Source: Deltaproteobacteria bacterium (GTDB taxonomy: Bacteria > Myxococcota_A > Polyangia > Nannocystales > Nannocystaceae). Taken from it: a stretch of DNA of 64,000 bases. Made by a program: the position numbers and the translations under genes. The first letter of the stretch is position 1. Every line of letters begins with the position of its first letter. Of this stretch, positions 11,809 through 22,136 are shown in pieces. The stretch is from the NCBI GenBank assembly GCA_016709225.1, contig JADJEE010000012.1, positions 2,647,501 through 2,711,500 on the forward strand. Direction: 5' to 3'. The notes under the pieces were generated by a model, which was not told where the DNA came from, searched no databases, and worked only from the letters and a program-made list of their open reading frames with translations.

Positions 11809-11968
11809 GACCTCGACACAGGGATAGTGATGGGTCAGAACGCCGTCATGGCCGCGACTCCGCAAGGCGCCGTGCCGCCGGAATACCGGGCGTATTTCAA
11901 GGTGCGGCAACGCAGCGAGGCGCGGTCAGGGCGGTGTTATGGCCCTTCACTATCCCTGTGTCGAGGTA
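11809..11968. mobile_element. 160-bp MITE, copy 1
   Basis: This is the first of three 160-bp near-identical copies. The ends are 29-bp imperfect inverted repeats beginning TACCTCGACACAG (the left end here has G for the first T). CTAG flanks it on both sides (11805-11808 and 11969-11972), which reads as a 4-bp target duplication. Compared with copies 2 and 3, both arms carry the same complementary change (ACAGGGATAG against ACAGCGATAG), so the arms have stayed paired. The TAG stop codon of the amidase gene lies in the right-hand CTAG. No transposase is encoded. Confidence 0.85.
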
Positions 11969-12688
11969 CTAGGACAGCCGCAGCAGCTCGTTCCAGCTGC
12001 GGCCGTCGACGTCGATGCGGCCGTCGGGCGCGGCGAGGTAGCGCTTCTGGAATTCGAGGATCGCGGCGATGGTCTTCTTGCCGCACTCGCCGTCGATCGG
12101 ACCGGGATCGAAGCCGGCGTCGGCGAGCAGGTTCTGTACGATCTCGACGTCGGCGGGCCGGTTCTTGCCGCGGCGTCCGACCGACGCGGTCAGCACGTAG
12201 CGCGGCGTGTCGGGGACCAGCCACAGCATCACCTTCTTCGCGCGGTTGAAGTAGCCGTGGTGTCGGCACTTGGTGCCGTTCCACAGATCGAAGTGGCCGG
12301 TCGCGTCGGTCCAGCCGTCGACCTCGAAGCCGATCACGCCCTGCTGCCCGAGGAACTCGGGCGGGACCTCGCCGCCGGTGCCGTCGGGGTACTCGTGCTC
12401 GAGATCCGGTGCGCCGTACTTGCGGTAGAGGTAGCGCGAGAACTCGCGCACGCGCAGCGCGTATTGCTTGCCGTCACCGCCGCGAATCGTGAGGATCTCG
12501 TCGGTCGAGCTCTTCGGGATGTCGTTGCCCGAGTAGTTGAAGCACCGCGAGACCCGCAGCACGCACGTGTTGGTGATCGTCTCCGACTCGGCCGCACCAC
12601 CGATGGTGTGCTTGGCCGCCTCGGCGCCCTCGCCGGGGTTCGGGTAGGCGTCCCACATCTTGTCGAAGGCGATCAGCTTGGCGGGCAT
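11969..12688 (-). CDS. Tae4-type peptidoglycan amidase with C-terminal peptidoglycan-binding module
   Basis: The protein has 239 residues from the ATG at 12688. Residues 8-155 match the type VI secretion amidase effector Tae4 family: FDKMWDAYPNP, TNTCVLRVSRCFNYSG with the probable catalytic Cys42, GGDGKQYALRVREF, and GWTDATGHFDLWNG with the probable catalytic His132. Family members cleave the D-Glu/mDAP bond of peptidoglycan stems in rival cells. Residues ~175-239 add a PGBD-like repeat (VEIVQNLLADAGFDPGPIDG, KTIAAILEFQKRYL), which is unusual for Tae4. No T6SS gene or Tai4-like immunity gene lies nearby. The stop codon is supplied by the CTAG beside the MITE. Confidence 0.85.
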   Translation of the reverse strand: MPAKLIAFDKMWDAYPNPGEGAEAAKHTIGGAAESETITNTCVLRVSRCFNYSGNDIPKSSTDEILTIRGGDGKQYALRVREFSRYLYRKYGAPDLEHEYPDGTGGEVPPEFLGQQGVIGFEVDGWTDATGHFDLWNGTKCRHHGYFNRAKKVMLWLVPDTPRYVLTASVGRRGKNRPADVEIVQNLLADAGFDPGPIDGECGKKTIAAILEFQKRYLAAPDGRIDVDGRSWNELLRLS

Positions 12689-13340
12689 GGCGACCGCATC
12701 GTACCCTGGCGCCGACGCTGTGACGGGAGCGACCGACGGCGAGCTGCTCGAGGCCTGGGGTCGCGGTGACCGATCGGCCGGCGAAGCCTTGTTCGCGCGG
12801 CACTTCGAGTCGGTCGTGCGGTTCTTCCAGAACAAGCTCGACCGCGATCACGACGACCTCATCCAGCAGACCTTCCTCGGCTGCCTCGAGAGCCGCGCGC
12901 AGTTCCGGGGGGAGGGCAGCTTCCGTGCGTTCCTGTTCGGGGTCGCCCACAACGTGCTGGGCAAGCACCTGCGGCAGCGCTACCGCGATCCCGAAGCCCT
13001 CGACTTCGCCCACGTGTCGTTCGCGGAGCTCGGGGCCAGCCCGAGTCTGGTGATCACCGCCGACCAACAGCAGCAGCTGATGCTGACCGCGCTGCGCCGC
13101 ATCCCCATCGATCACCAGGTCGCGCTCGAGCTGCACTACTGGGAGGACATGACGGCCGCCGAGATCGCCGCCACGCTGGGGCAGCCACTCGGGACCTGCA
13201 AGACCCGGTTGCGTCGCGCCAAGCAGCTGCTGGCCGCGGAGCTCTCCGACCTGCTCGCCGGGGCCCAGGGCGCCGAAGCGACCGCGTCGCGGCTCGACAC
13301 CTGGGCCGCGGGGATTCGCCGCCAGATCGACCGCGTGTAG
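12687..13340 (+). CDS. ECF-type RNA polymerase sigma factor
   Basis: The protein has 217 residues if the ATG at 12687 is used, or 206 from the GTG at 12720. Region 2 is visible as HFESVVRFFQNKLDRDHDDLIQQTFLGCLE and FRAFLFGVAHNVLGKHLR. Region 4 is LRRIPIDHQVALELHYWEDMTAAEIAATLGQPLGTCKTRLRRAKQLL. The ATG overlaps the divergent amidase start by two bases on the opposite strand, which argues for the GTG start or for tightly linked expression. It lies 82 bp upstream of a co-directional Ser/Thr kinase, a frequent myxobacterial sigma/kinase arrangement. Confidence 0.88.
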   Translation: MATASYPGADAVTGATDGELLEAWGRGDRSAGEALFARHFESVVRFFQNKLDRDHDDLIQQTFLGCLESRAQFRGEGSFRAFLFGVAHNVLGKHLRQRYRDPEALDFAHVSFAELGASPSLVITADQQQQLMLTALRRIPIDHQVALELHYWEDMTAAEIAATLGQPLGTCKTRLRRAKQLLAAELSDLLAGAQGAEATASRLDTWAAGIRRQIDRV

Positions 13341-13422
13341 GCCCGCCGAAGCGTCTCCAGACGAAAATCGAACCCCACCGCAATCCCCCAGGGGAGCTCG
13401 CGGTACGTCCGCGCCGTCGTTC

Positions 13423-15069
<1,647 letters not shown>

Positions 15070-16017
15070 GCTGTGTCCGGTTTCCCATCAAGCCCCGAAG
15101 ATGCGTAGATAGCGGTGGATGAAGGCAAGCCGGACCATCCCGCCGAAGTTGATGGCGGTCTTCTCGAAGCGGGTCACCACGCGTCGCGACTCCTTGAGCC
15201 AGCCGATGAGGCACTCGACGATGCTGCGGCGCCTGTAGAGGCGCTTGTTGAAGGCGACCGGGCGCAGCGCTCGAGTCTCGTTGTGCTTCGTGGGGATCAC
15301 CGGTGTGATCCCCAGGGCGAGGAGATACCTATCGATCCACTCCGCGCGGTAGCCCTTGTCGCCTGCGAGTGCCAACGGCCACTCCATGACGACACCTCGA
15401 TCATCATGCAGTGCTTCGTCAGCACCTTGAAGGACCGGCGCGAGCATCGGTCCGTCGTGGGCTTGTCCGGCGCTGAGCTCGAAGTGGAGTGGGTGGCCCT
15501 CAACGTCACACAGGATGTGGATCTTCGTGCCCCAGCCCCCGCGGGAGCGCCCCAGAGCGTGATCCGCTGGCTCCTGCGGATCGGATCTTTTTCCCCCCGC
15601 CGCTGCTGCAGCGCGCAGCTCGAATCGATGTCCCGTCGATGCACCACAACTCGGAGGGGTCCGCGTCGTGCGGGACGGCGATGCTCCGCAATCGCCGAAG
15701 TACGCGGTCGAACGTCTCGTCCTTCGTCCACTTGTCGAAGAAGTCCCAGGCGGTCGACCATGGGCCGAAGCACTCCGGTAGGTCTCGCCACGGAGCCCCA
15801 GTTCGCAACACCCAGAAGATCGCGTCGAGCATGAGACGACGATCCCGCGGCCGCCGACCGGTCTTGAAGTTGTTCGTCGGGAACAGGTCCCCGATCAGCT
15901 CCCACTGCGCGTCGGTAAGGCGGTGGCGAGGCATGCCCGTCGTGGTCATGCCCCCCTTGGATCACGGATCCCCGATCCGCCCAAGAATTTGACGGTTTCG
16001 GGGAAACCGGACACAGC
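15070..16017 (-). mobile_element. IS5-family (IS427-like) insertion sequence, 948 bp
   Basis: The element is bounded by perfect 17-bp inverted repeats GCTGTGTCCGGTTTCCC at both ends and flanked by CTAG on each side (15066-15069 and 16018-16021), consistent with a 4-bp target duplication. It carries one transposase split over two frames on the minus strand. Its right end abuts MITE copy 2 directly, the two sharing a CTAG. Family assignment rests on the split DDE transposase, the size and the CTAG target. Confidence 0.9.
15088..15949 (-). CDS. IS5-family DDE transposase in two overlapping frames
   Basis: The first frame (15949 to about 15506) opens MTTTGMPRHRLTDAQWELI and carries the first Asp in WCIDGTSI. 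The second frame (to 15088) continues with WGTKIHILCD, the second Asp in AGDKGYRAEW and the Glu in RRRSIVECLIGWLKESRRV, so together they form a complete DDE domain of IS427-group length. The switch falls at GGGGGGAAAAAG (RC of about 15586-15597). By my count the downstream frame is +1 relative to the first. This may be programmed frameshifting, as known for IS5 relatives, or a disabling indel. Confidence 0.8.
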
Positions 16018-16021
16018 CTAG

Positions 16022-16181
16022 TACCTCGACACAGCGATAGTGATGGGTCAGAACGCCGTCATGGCCGCGACTCCGCAAGGCGCCGTGCCGCCGGAATACC
16101 GGGCGTATTTCAAGGTGCGGCAACGCAGCGAGGCGCGGTCAGGGCGGTGTTATGGCCCGTCACTATCGCTGTGTCGAGGTA
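16022..16181. mobile_element. 160-bp MITE, copy 2
   Basis: This copy has the same length and orientation as copy 1, with CTAG at both sides (16018-16021 and 16182-16185). The end repeats read TACCTCGACACAGCGATAG inward from each side. The two mismatches within the 29-bp ends are T/C exchanges that would pair as G-U in a transcript. The left CTAG is also the right-hand target duplication of the IS element. Confidence 0.88.
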
Positions 16182-16190
16182 CTAGTGCCC

Positions 16191-17867
16191 TCAGCCGCGC
16201 GGCTCGGGCATGCAGACCCCGCCGCCGGCACCGATCTGTGCCTGTGTGCGGAAGGTGTTGAGCGTGTCCCAGTTCTTCGGCTGCACCGTTGGGATCGTGC
16301 CGTCCTCGCGCACGTTGGTCACGTGGTACGCGTGCTGGTTCCAGATGCGGCGCGCGGGGATCCAGCGGTCTTCGATGTCGCGGATCACCTGCACGGGCGG
16401 CGCCGCGCCACCGTTCGACGCGACCACGATCTCCGCCGAGCCGTCGTTGTCGACGTCGACGACGATCGGGTTCTCCCACTGCGTCCAGCTCGAGCGCGGC
16501 GTGGTCAGCAACGGCGTGCCGCTGTCGTCGAAGATGAAGAGGGTGGTCTCGTCGGCGTACATCGCTTCGGCCGCGGCATCGCCGAGGAAGTCGAACGCAG
16601 TGCCAGCGGCGTAGCCCGAGCCATCGGAGACCGCGGCGGTCCAATTGGCCACGAGGTTGGTCTCGAGCACGCTGTAGGTGTTCGACGATCCGACGGCGAT
16701 CTCGGGCGCACCGTCGCCGTCCATGTCATGCACCGCAGCCGGCCGCCACTGTGCGAGGTTGCTGGCGGCGTTGCTCACACTCGCGACACCGTTGGCGTCG
16801 ACGATGGTGATCCCCGAGCTGCTCACGAACATCACCTCGGGGCTGCCGTCTTGATCGAGATCGGCGACGTGGGGGTGGCCCTGCGTGTCGAAGCCCGACC
16901 ACATCACCGCGCCATCGTCCTGGTAGGCGGCGCCGCCCATGATGACCTCGAGATCGCCGTCGTCGTCGAGGTCGGCGGCGGTGTTGAGGTAGCTGGCCCC
17001 GCCGGTCCACAGGCGGTGACCGGTGTGATCGTAGACCCCGCCAGCAAAGATGATCTCGACGTCGCCGTCGGCGTCGAGGTCGGCCAGCGAGATGGCGAAC
17101 GACGACGTCTGCGTGCCATCCGGGCTCTGCCACAGCAGCGATCCATCGGCGTGGAACGCGAGCAGGAAGCCGCCGCCGCCGAAGTCACCCGGGGTGGCGG
17201 CGACGATCTCGGCGATGCCGTCGCCGTCGAGGTCACCGAGCGCGGGGTAGAGGATCGGCTGCACCGGCGTCTCGATGCGCAGGTGCTCGGTGCCGGTGGC
17301 ACCGTCGAGCAGGTAGAGGTGCCCACCACCGCCGAAGGTGTTGGTCGAGGCGATCACGACCACGTCGGGGATGTCGCAGAGATCGATCTCGCCGTCGCCG
17401 TTGTCATCGGTGAGGTTGGCGACGACCGGCGTGCCGAGCACGTCGAGCTCGCCGTTGTTGCCGGGCCAGGCCCACTGCACGTCGGGCTCGAAGCTGTCGG
17501 GCGGTGCGACGTCGACGCAGGGCTGTGCGGCGTCGATGTCGTCGCCGACCTTGCACGATGGCACGACCGTGCCGGTGTCACTGCCGCCACTGTCGTCGAC
17601 GGCGCCGACGTCGAAGATCGGCCCATGGGTGGTGCCGGTGGCGTCGTGGCCATCGCTCGTCGACGCGGTCGCGGCGGCGGTGGTGGTACCGGTCGAGCTC
17701 GAGTCGGGCGAGCTGCTCGAGATCGAGGTCTCGCCGGCGGTGATCGACGTGCCACCGCCGGTGCCCGCCGCAGTATCGCTGCATCCCAGCCCCGCGATTG
17801 CCCACGCCGCGCCGATGCTTCGTGCGCTGCAGGCGAGGCGCGTCGGGCCGAGCGATCGAGCATCCAT
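16191..17867 (-). CDS. FG-GAP/VCBS-repeat lipoprotein
   Basis: The protein has 558 residues from the ATG at 17867, placing a signal peptide and the lipobox IAGLGC at the N-terminus. A Thr/Ser/Gly-rich linker is followed by at least seven FG-GAP-like units with calcium-binding-type loops (DLDGDGIAEIVAATPGD, DLDADGDVEIIFAGG, DLDDDGDLEVIMGG, DMDGDGAPEIAVGS, DVDNDGSAEIVVAS), predicted to form a beta-propeller as in integrin alpha chains. The C-terminus (RRIWNQHAYHVTNVREDGTIP) is typical of myxobacterial surface relatives. It is probably exported and anchored to the outer membrane; the ligand is unknown. MITE copy 2 begins 6 bp beyond the stop codon. Confidence 0.87.
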   Translation of the reverse strand: MDARSLGPTRLACSARSIGAAWAIAGLGCSDTAAGTGGGTSITAGETSISSSSPDSSSTGTTTAAATASTSDGHDATGTTHGPIFDVGAVDDSGGSDTGTVVPSCKVGDDIDAAQPCVDVAPPDSFEPDVQWAWPGNNGELDVLGTPVVANLTDDNGDGEIDLCDIPDVVVIASTNTFGGGGHLYLLDGATGTEHLRIETPVQPILYPALGDLDGDGIAEIVAATPGDFGGGGFLLAFHADGSLLWQSPDGTQTSSFAISLADLDADGDVEIIFAGGVYDHTGHRLWTGGASYLNTAADLDDDGDLEVIMGGAAYQDDGAVMWSGFDTQGHPHVADLDQDGSPEVMFVSSSGITIVDANGVASVSNAASNLAQWRPAAVHDMDGDGAPEIAVGSSNTYSVLETNLVANWTAAVSDGSGYAAGTAFDFLGDAAAEAMYADETTLFIFDDSGTPLLTTPRSSWTQWENPIVVDVDNDGSAEIVVASNGGAAPPVQVIRDIEDRWIPARRIWNQHAYHVTNVREDGTIPTVQPKNWDTLNTFRTQAQIGAGGGVCMPEPRG

Positions 17868-17966
17868 GCCACGAAATCTATCACGCGACGCGGTCGGCGG
17901 TCGCACCTCGAGCTCGACGATGTGCCGCCACCGCGGCCCGCGGTTGCACAGCGCCGACGACCCGCG

Positions 17967-19166
17967 TCACTCCACGTCGGCGCAGGCGACGTGCAGCGGT
18001 CCGCCGATGTCGGCGGCGGCGGTGCAGTCGATCCCACCCCCACCGGCGCTCGTGCTGCCCGACCCGATGCCGTCGGTGTCGCCGTCGGTGTCGCCGCCGC
18101 CCGATGTACCTCCGCCTTCGCTCCCGTCGGTCTCCACCACGCCCGTCAGGTCGCCGTCGTTGTCGCCAGTCGATCCACCCGCACCGGAAGTGAAGCTGTC
18201 GCCCGAGGTGAAGCTGTCGCCCGAGGTGAAGCTGTCGCCCGAGGTGAAGCTGTCGCCCGAGGTGAAGCTGTCGCCCGAAGTGAAGCTGTCGCCCGAGGTG
18301 AAGCTGTCGCCCGAGGTAGAGCCGTCGCCCGAAGTAGAGCCGTCGTCGCCGGTGGAGCCGTCGTCGCCCCCGCTGCTGGTGCCGCCGCCGCCGGGATTGC
18401 AGACCGACGCGATCTTCGCGTCGAGCCAGGCGCTGCCCTTCTTCGAGAGGATGTTGGTGGCGGCGCCCAGCACCGCGGCGTCGGGTGACGCGCCATGGAC
18501 GATGCCGACCAGCTTCTTGTCGAACATCACCGGCCCGCCACTGTCACCCTCGGCGATCTGGTTGCCGCCGCTGGCGATCAACACGTAGTGGTCGTAGTCC
18601 TTGTCGTCGTCGTCGGGGATGATGCCGATGACCCCGTTCTCGCCCTTGCGATGGGCGCTCTTGCCGTTCTCGGTGGTGCCGTTGCCATACACGAGGACGT
18701 CCTGCGCCGGCTTCGGGGCCTTGGTGCCGCGCGTCAGCGTGTCGCCCGGAAGCGCGGTCTCCAGCCGGATCACCGCGAGATCGCGTGACTCGCTGGTGCC
18801 GAGCACCTCGACTGCGGCGATCTTCGACACCGTCTCGCCCTCGGCCGGCGTGGCCTTGCCGTCGGCGTCGTTGTTGGTCTTGTCCGGGTGCCAGATCTCG
18901 CCGGTCTTCTTGAACTGCGCCTGTCCGAAGTGCTCGACACAGTGACCGGCCGTGATCACGCACTTGTCGGAGATGAGGGCGCCGGTGCACAGACCGAAGG
19001 AGGTGCCGCCGTCGACCGGCTTGCTCATCCGGATCTGCACCGCGCCGTTGCGGGTGGTGACCTCGGTGCCCTTGTGAAGCCGGAACGACTCGGACTCGCC
19101 GAGGTCGGCGCAAGCGGTGGCGAGCAGGAGGAGCGCGGGGAGCAGGGTGCTGCGATGCTGACGCAT
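17967..19166 (-). CDS. Trypsin-like serine protease lipoprotein with repetitive C-terminal tail
   Basis: The protein has 399 residues from the ATG at 19166, with signal peptide and lipobox LLLLATAC. The peptidase S1 domain carries the full triad: His75 in ITAGHC, Asp129 in SESRDLAVIRL and Ser209 in EGDSGGPV. It therefore should cleave proteins outside the cell or in the periplasm. Downstream is a Gly/Ser/Asp-rich tail with seven near-identical SFTSGD units and a final segment with two Cys. The tail probably acts as a flexible spacer. A sigma-factor gene lies just upstream on the same strand, ending at 19231. Confidence 0.92.
   Translation of the reverse strand: MRQHRSTLLPALLLLATACADLGESESFRLHKGTEVTTRNGAVQIRMSKPVDGGTSFGLCTGALISDKCVITAGHCVEHFGQAQFKKTGEIWHPDKTNNDADGKATPAEGETVSKIAAVEVLGTSESRDLAVIRLETALPGDTLTRGTKAPKPAQDVLVYGNGTTENGKSAHRKGENGVIGIIPDDDDKDYDHYVLIASGGNQIAEGDSGGPVMFDKKLVGIVHGASPDAAVLGAATNILSKKGSAWLDAKIASVCNPGGGGTSSGGDDGSTGDDGSTSGDGSTSGDSFTSGDSFTSGDSFTSGDSFTSGDSFTSGDSFTSGDSFTSGAGGSTGDNDGDLTGVVETDGSEGGGTSGGGDTDGDTDGIGSGSTSAGGGGIDCTAAADIGGPLHVACADVE
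18187..18345. repeat. 18-bp minisatellite inside the protease gene
   Basis: About seven nearly perfect 18-bp units (GTGAAGCTGTCGCCCGAG on the plus strand) are followed by two diverged ones. They are in frame and encode SFTSGD repeats on the minus strand. Near-identity of the units suggests recent expansion or ongoing slippage. Confidence 0.9.
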
Positions 19167-19230
19167 GCATGTCCCATTGCCGCGGGCATGCGGGTCGATC
19201 ATCGAAGGCGGTGCAGAATCGCGAACTTCG

Positions 19231-19773
19231 TCAGCGGGCGACGGGGTCGGCGCCCAGGATCTGCGCCAGCGCAGCCTTCGCGGCCCGCAGCCGTCCGCGG
19301 ACGGTGCCCTCGGGCACGCCGAGTGCCCGTGCCAGCTCGGAGCCCGACAGCTCGCCCCAGTAGAACAACTGCAGCAAGAGCTGCTGCTCGAGTGGGAGCT
19401 GTCGCAGTGCGGCGACCAGGCGCCGGGTCTGCTCGTCGTGGGCGAACACCTGCGACGGCGACGGCTCGAGGTTGTCGAGCGTCACCGCGTCGAAATCCAG
19501 CGGCTCACCGCGGCGCGCGTGCGTGCGCCAGTACACCAGCACCAGGTTGCGTGCGATCCCCAGCGCATACGCGCGAAAGCTCGAGGTCAGCACCAGCTGC
19601 TCGTGATTGCGCACGCACGCGATCCACAGCTCCTGCAGCAGGTCGTCGGCGGCGTTCGGCGCACTCGCGCCGAGGAACCGCAGCAACACCGCCTGGTGAC
19701 GCTCGATGAGGGTTCGCGCGGCGGCCTCGTCACCACCCTGCCAACGCCGCAAGAGCTCGACGTCTTCGTGCAT
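19231..19773 (-). CDS. ECF-type RNA polymerase sigma factor
   Basis: The protein has 180 residues, the usual ECF length. Region 2 (ERHQAVLLRFLGASAPNAADDLLQELWIACVRN, SFRAYALGIARNLVLVYWR) and region 4 (LRQLPLEQQLLLQLFYWGELSGSELARALGVPEGTVRGRLRAAKAAL) are both clear. No anti-sigma gene is adjacent. The next gene upstream is a secreted Cys-rich lipoprotein and the next downstream a secreted protease, so envelope protein control is a plausible but unproven role. Confidence 0.92.
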   Translation of the reverse strand: MHEDVELLRRWQGGDEAAARTLIERHQAVLLRFLGASAPNAADDLLQELWIACVRNHEQLVLTSSFRAYALGIARNLVLVYWRTHARRGEPLDFDAVTLDNLEPSPSQVFAHDEQTRRLVAALRQLPLEQQLLLQLFYWGELSGSELARALGVPEGTVRGRLRAAKAALAQILGADPVAR

Positions 19774-19807
19774 GCTGGGGGTGTCGCCGGCCGCCGAACG
19801 GGCCGCG

Positions 19808-21325
19808 CTATGGCGCGACCTTGGTGACGGTGAAGTGGGTCATCCCGCCGCTCGATGGCGTGGAGGCGATCCAGATCGCGTCGCTGGCGTCGATGGCGAT
19901 GCGGGGGTTGTAGCCGACGTTGTCGAGCTGCGTGGTCCACAGCGCGACGTTGCCGTCGGGGGTCAGCTTGCGGATGATGTTGTTGGCGCTCGCGGCGTCG
20001 TGGAACTGCAGCACCACCGCGCCGGTCGAGTCGATCGCCGCCTGCACATTGCTGTCGGCACCGGTGGCGTACTGCCAGGCTTGGTTGAAGCCCGAGTCGA
20101 GCCGGTAGACGGTGTAGGCCGGGTAGTTCATGACGCCGAGGATGCTGCCGTTGCTCGGATCGACGGCCATCTGTTCGAAGCGCTCGACGCCCGCGAAGGT
20201 GTAGCTCCCGGCGGTGTTGCCGACCGCGGTGTAGCGCGCGACGTAGGCCGAGTAGGTGTTGTTGGGGATGTACCGACGCGTGCCGATGATGACGACCGAG
20301 TCGCTGGCACCGCGGGCAGCGCCGTAGAACGAGTAGTCGTAGCTGGCGTTGTCGGGCGGGTTGACCGACCAGGTCGGCGCATCGCCGAGCGTCGGACTGC
20401 CGCTGGGGAACAACGACACGATGTCGTACTCGACGGCGGCATAGCTGCCGTCGTCGGCCGCGTCCATGCCGTACTGTCCGGTGTTGCGGGTCTCGCAGAT
20501 CTCGGTCAGGTCACCCATCGCGCTGACGCGGTAGTTGCAGCCGTACGTCGCGAGGATCCAATCGTCGTCGACGAGGATCGACTCGCGGATCGGCGTGTTC
20601 GGCAGCAGCAGGTCGTCGAATGCCTGCACCAACGTCGCGTCCGGGGCCAGCTCGACCAGGCCGACGGTGTCGTCGTCGCAGTAGCCGGTGGCGCCCACCA
20701 GCACGTTGCCGTTGTCGCGGAACAGCGGCTTGGTCACGAACGAACCGTCGCAGAACGATCCCACGCCGTAGTCGTAGAAGCCCTGCACCGAGCCCGAGAC
20801 CGTGCAGTCGATGTTGCAGCCGGCACCGTTTTGGTTGTTGGTGCCGTTGTCGCAGCCCTCGTTCGCCATCTGCACGATCGCGTCGCCACAGTGGGGACCG
20901 AGGTCGCTGCAGTCGGTGGCGCAGCCGCCGTAGCCGTCGTCGTTGGTGCCGTCGTCGCAGAGCTCGCTGCCGTTGACCTCGCCGTCGCCGCAGTGCGGCG
21001 CGAGCGAGCCACAGCCGGGCATGCACCCGCCGTAGGCACCGTCGTTCACACCGTCGTCGCAGACCTCGACACCGTCGATGCTGCCGTCGCCACACTCGGC
21101 GGCATCGGTCGTGCTGCCGGTGTCGGGCCCTGCGGTGGTGGTCGGCGCGGTGGTGTTGGAATCCTGCGTCGTGGAGGTCAGGCTCGTCGCGGTGCCCGTC
21201 TGCGTCGAGCCCTCGCTCGAGCTGCCGTCGAGGCTCGTGATCTCCGTCGGGTCGACGTTCTCGGGATCGAATGGACACGCCGTCAGCAGCGCCACGCTCA
21301 CGAAGGCAGGGACCGTTCTAGCCAT
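19808..21325 (-). CDS. Lipoprotein with DUF4215-type Cys-rich repeats
   Basis: The protein has 505 residues from the ATG at 21325, with a signal peptide ending VALLTAC. After a Thr/Ser-rich linker come three DUF4215/myxococcal Cys-rich repeats (CGDGSIDGVEVCDDGVND, CGDGEVNGSELCDDGTND, CGDAIVQMANEGCDNGTNN). The remaining ~330 residues have beta-propeller-like repeated strands (NVLVGATGYCDDDTVGLVEL, GSILGVMNYPAYTVYRLD) without Cys motifs. This domain order is frequent in Nannocystaceae surface proteins. The function is unknown; it was probably exported to the outer membrane. Confidence 0.85.
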   Translation of the reverse strand: MARTVPAFVSVALLTACPFDPENVDPTEITSLDGSSSEGSTQTGTATSLTSTTQDSNTTAPTTTAGPDTGSTTDAAECGDGSIDGVEVCDDGVNDGAYGGCMPGCGSLAPHCGDGEVNGSELCDDGTNDDGYGGCATDCSDLGPHCGDAIVQMANEGCDNGTNNQNGAGCNIDCTVSGSVQGFYDYGVGSFCDGSFVTKPLFRDNGNVLVGATGYCDDDTVGLVELAPDATLVQAFDDLLLPNTPIRESILVDDDWILATYGCNYRVSAMGDLTEICETRNTGQYGMDAADDGSYAAVEYDIVSLFPSGSPTLGDAPTWSVNPPDNASYDYSFYGAARGASDSVVIIGTRRYIPNNTYSAYVARYTAVGNTAGSYTFAGVERFEQMAVDPSNGSILGVMNYPAYTVYRLDSGFNQAWQYATGADSNVQAAIDSTGAVVLQFHDAASANNIIRKLTPDGNVALWTTQLDNVGYNPRIAIDASDAIWIASTPSSGGMTHFTVTKVAP

Positions 21326-21475
21326 GCCTCGATGCTCGCAGATCGACGATGTCGTACACAAGAGCGCCCGCCCCCTCGGGCAGCGTTCCCTCAGGCAACA
21401 CCGACGAAGGCGGGCTCGCGTGGCGCCGTTTTCGAGCGCGGGCGCCGGCTTAATTTCCGGCGCGCCCCGTGCGAC

Positions 21476-21955
21476 TCACTCGACGGTGTGGCAGCCGCCG
21501 CAGCCGAAGCCCTGACCGGTGGCGGGGTCGAACGGCGGCTCGGCCATCGCCTTGGCCATCGCGGGCGCGACCTTGCCCATGAACTCCATCAGCTCGGGCT
21601 TCTCCTTGACCAGCTGCTCGTAGCCGCCGTCGGAGAGCTTGATCTTCGGCAGGCCGTCCTTGGGATGGTGGGCGTGGTTGACGTGGCAGGTCGCGCAGTC
21701 GAACTTGGCGTAGCGCGTCGCATCGTACTCGCGGAACAACGCACCGAGCTCGGGCATGACCACGTCGGTCATGCGCTTCATCTTTCCGTCCTTGTCGAGC
21801 TCGTGGAACGGCTTGTTCGGATCGTGGGGGGTGGCGGCGGCGGTGTCGTCCGCCTTGGGCGTCTCGCTCGGCGGGGTCGGGTTGCTCGCGGGGCGATTGC
21901 AGGCCGAGAGGCCTGCGGTGGCGAACAGCAGGATCGAGAGGGATCGAAGCAGCAT
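21476..21955 (-). CDS. Di-heme c-type cytochrome lipoprotein
   Basis: The protein has 159 residues from the ATG at 21955. The signal peptide ends with the lipobox GLSAC. Two CxxCH heme-attachment motifs are present: CATCH near residue 87 and CGGCH near residue 152. Additional His residues in HVNHAHHPKDG could serve as axial ligands. It should be a periplasmic, membrane-anchored electron carrier. No oxidase or reductase gene is adjacent, so the electron partner is unknown. It is divergent from the lipoprotein gene at 22137. Confidence 0.85.
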   Translation of the reverse strand: MLLRSLSILLFATAGLSACNRPASNPTPPSETPKADDTAAATPHDPNKPFHELDKDGKMKRMTDVVMPELGALFREYDATRYAKFDCATCHVNHAHHPKDGLPKIKLSDGGYEQLVKEKPELMEFMGKVAPAMAKAMAEPPFDPATGQGFGCGGCHTVE

Positions 21956-22136
21956 GGCGCGGGAGTCTGGCGCGCACGCGATCGACACCGCAAGGTTTCG
22001 ACCGGCGACGCGCCGTTGTCGCTCGCGCAACAGTCCCGCGTGCGAGGGCTCACTCGTCGTCGCTGCGTCGATGCGCGTGCACGTCCGCCTGCCAGCTCGA
22101 GAAGGGCGCCCGCACCCCACGCGGGCCAACGACGAC

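Noticed and set aside
11830..11964. Small reading frame inside the MITE (MGQNAVMAATPQGAVPPEYR...)
   Set aside because: It is conserved among copies only because the DNA is nearly identical. It has no ribosome-binding site and no family match, so no coding claim is made.
18187..18345. Possible CRISPR-like repeat array
   Set aside because: The units are contiguous 18-mers without spacers and in frame within a protease gene, so this is a minisatellite.
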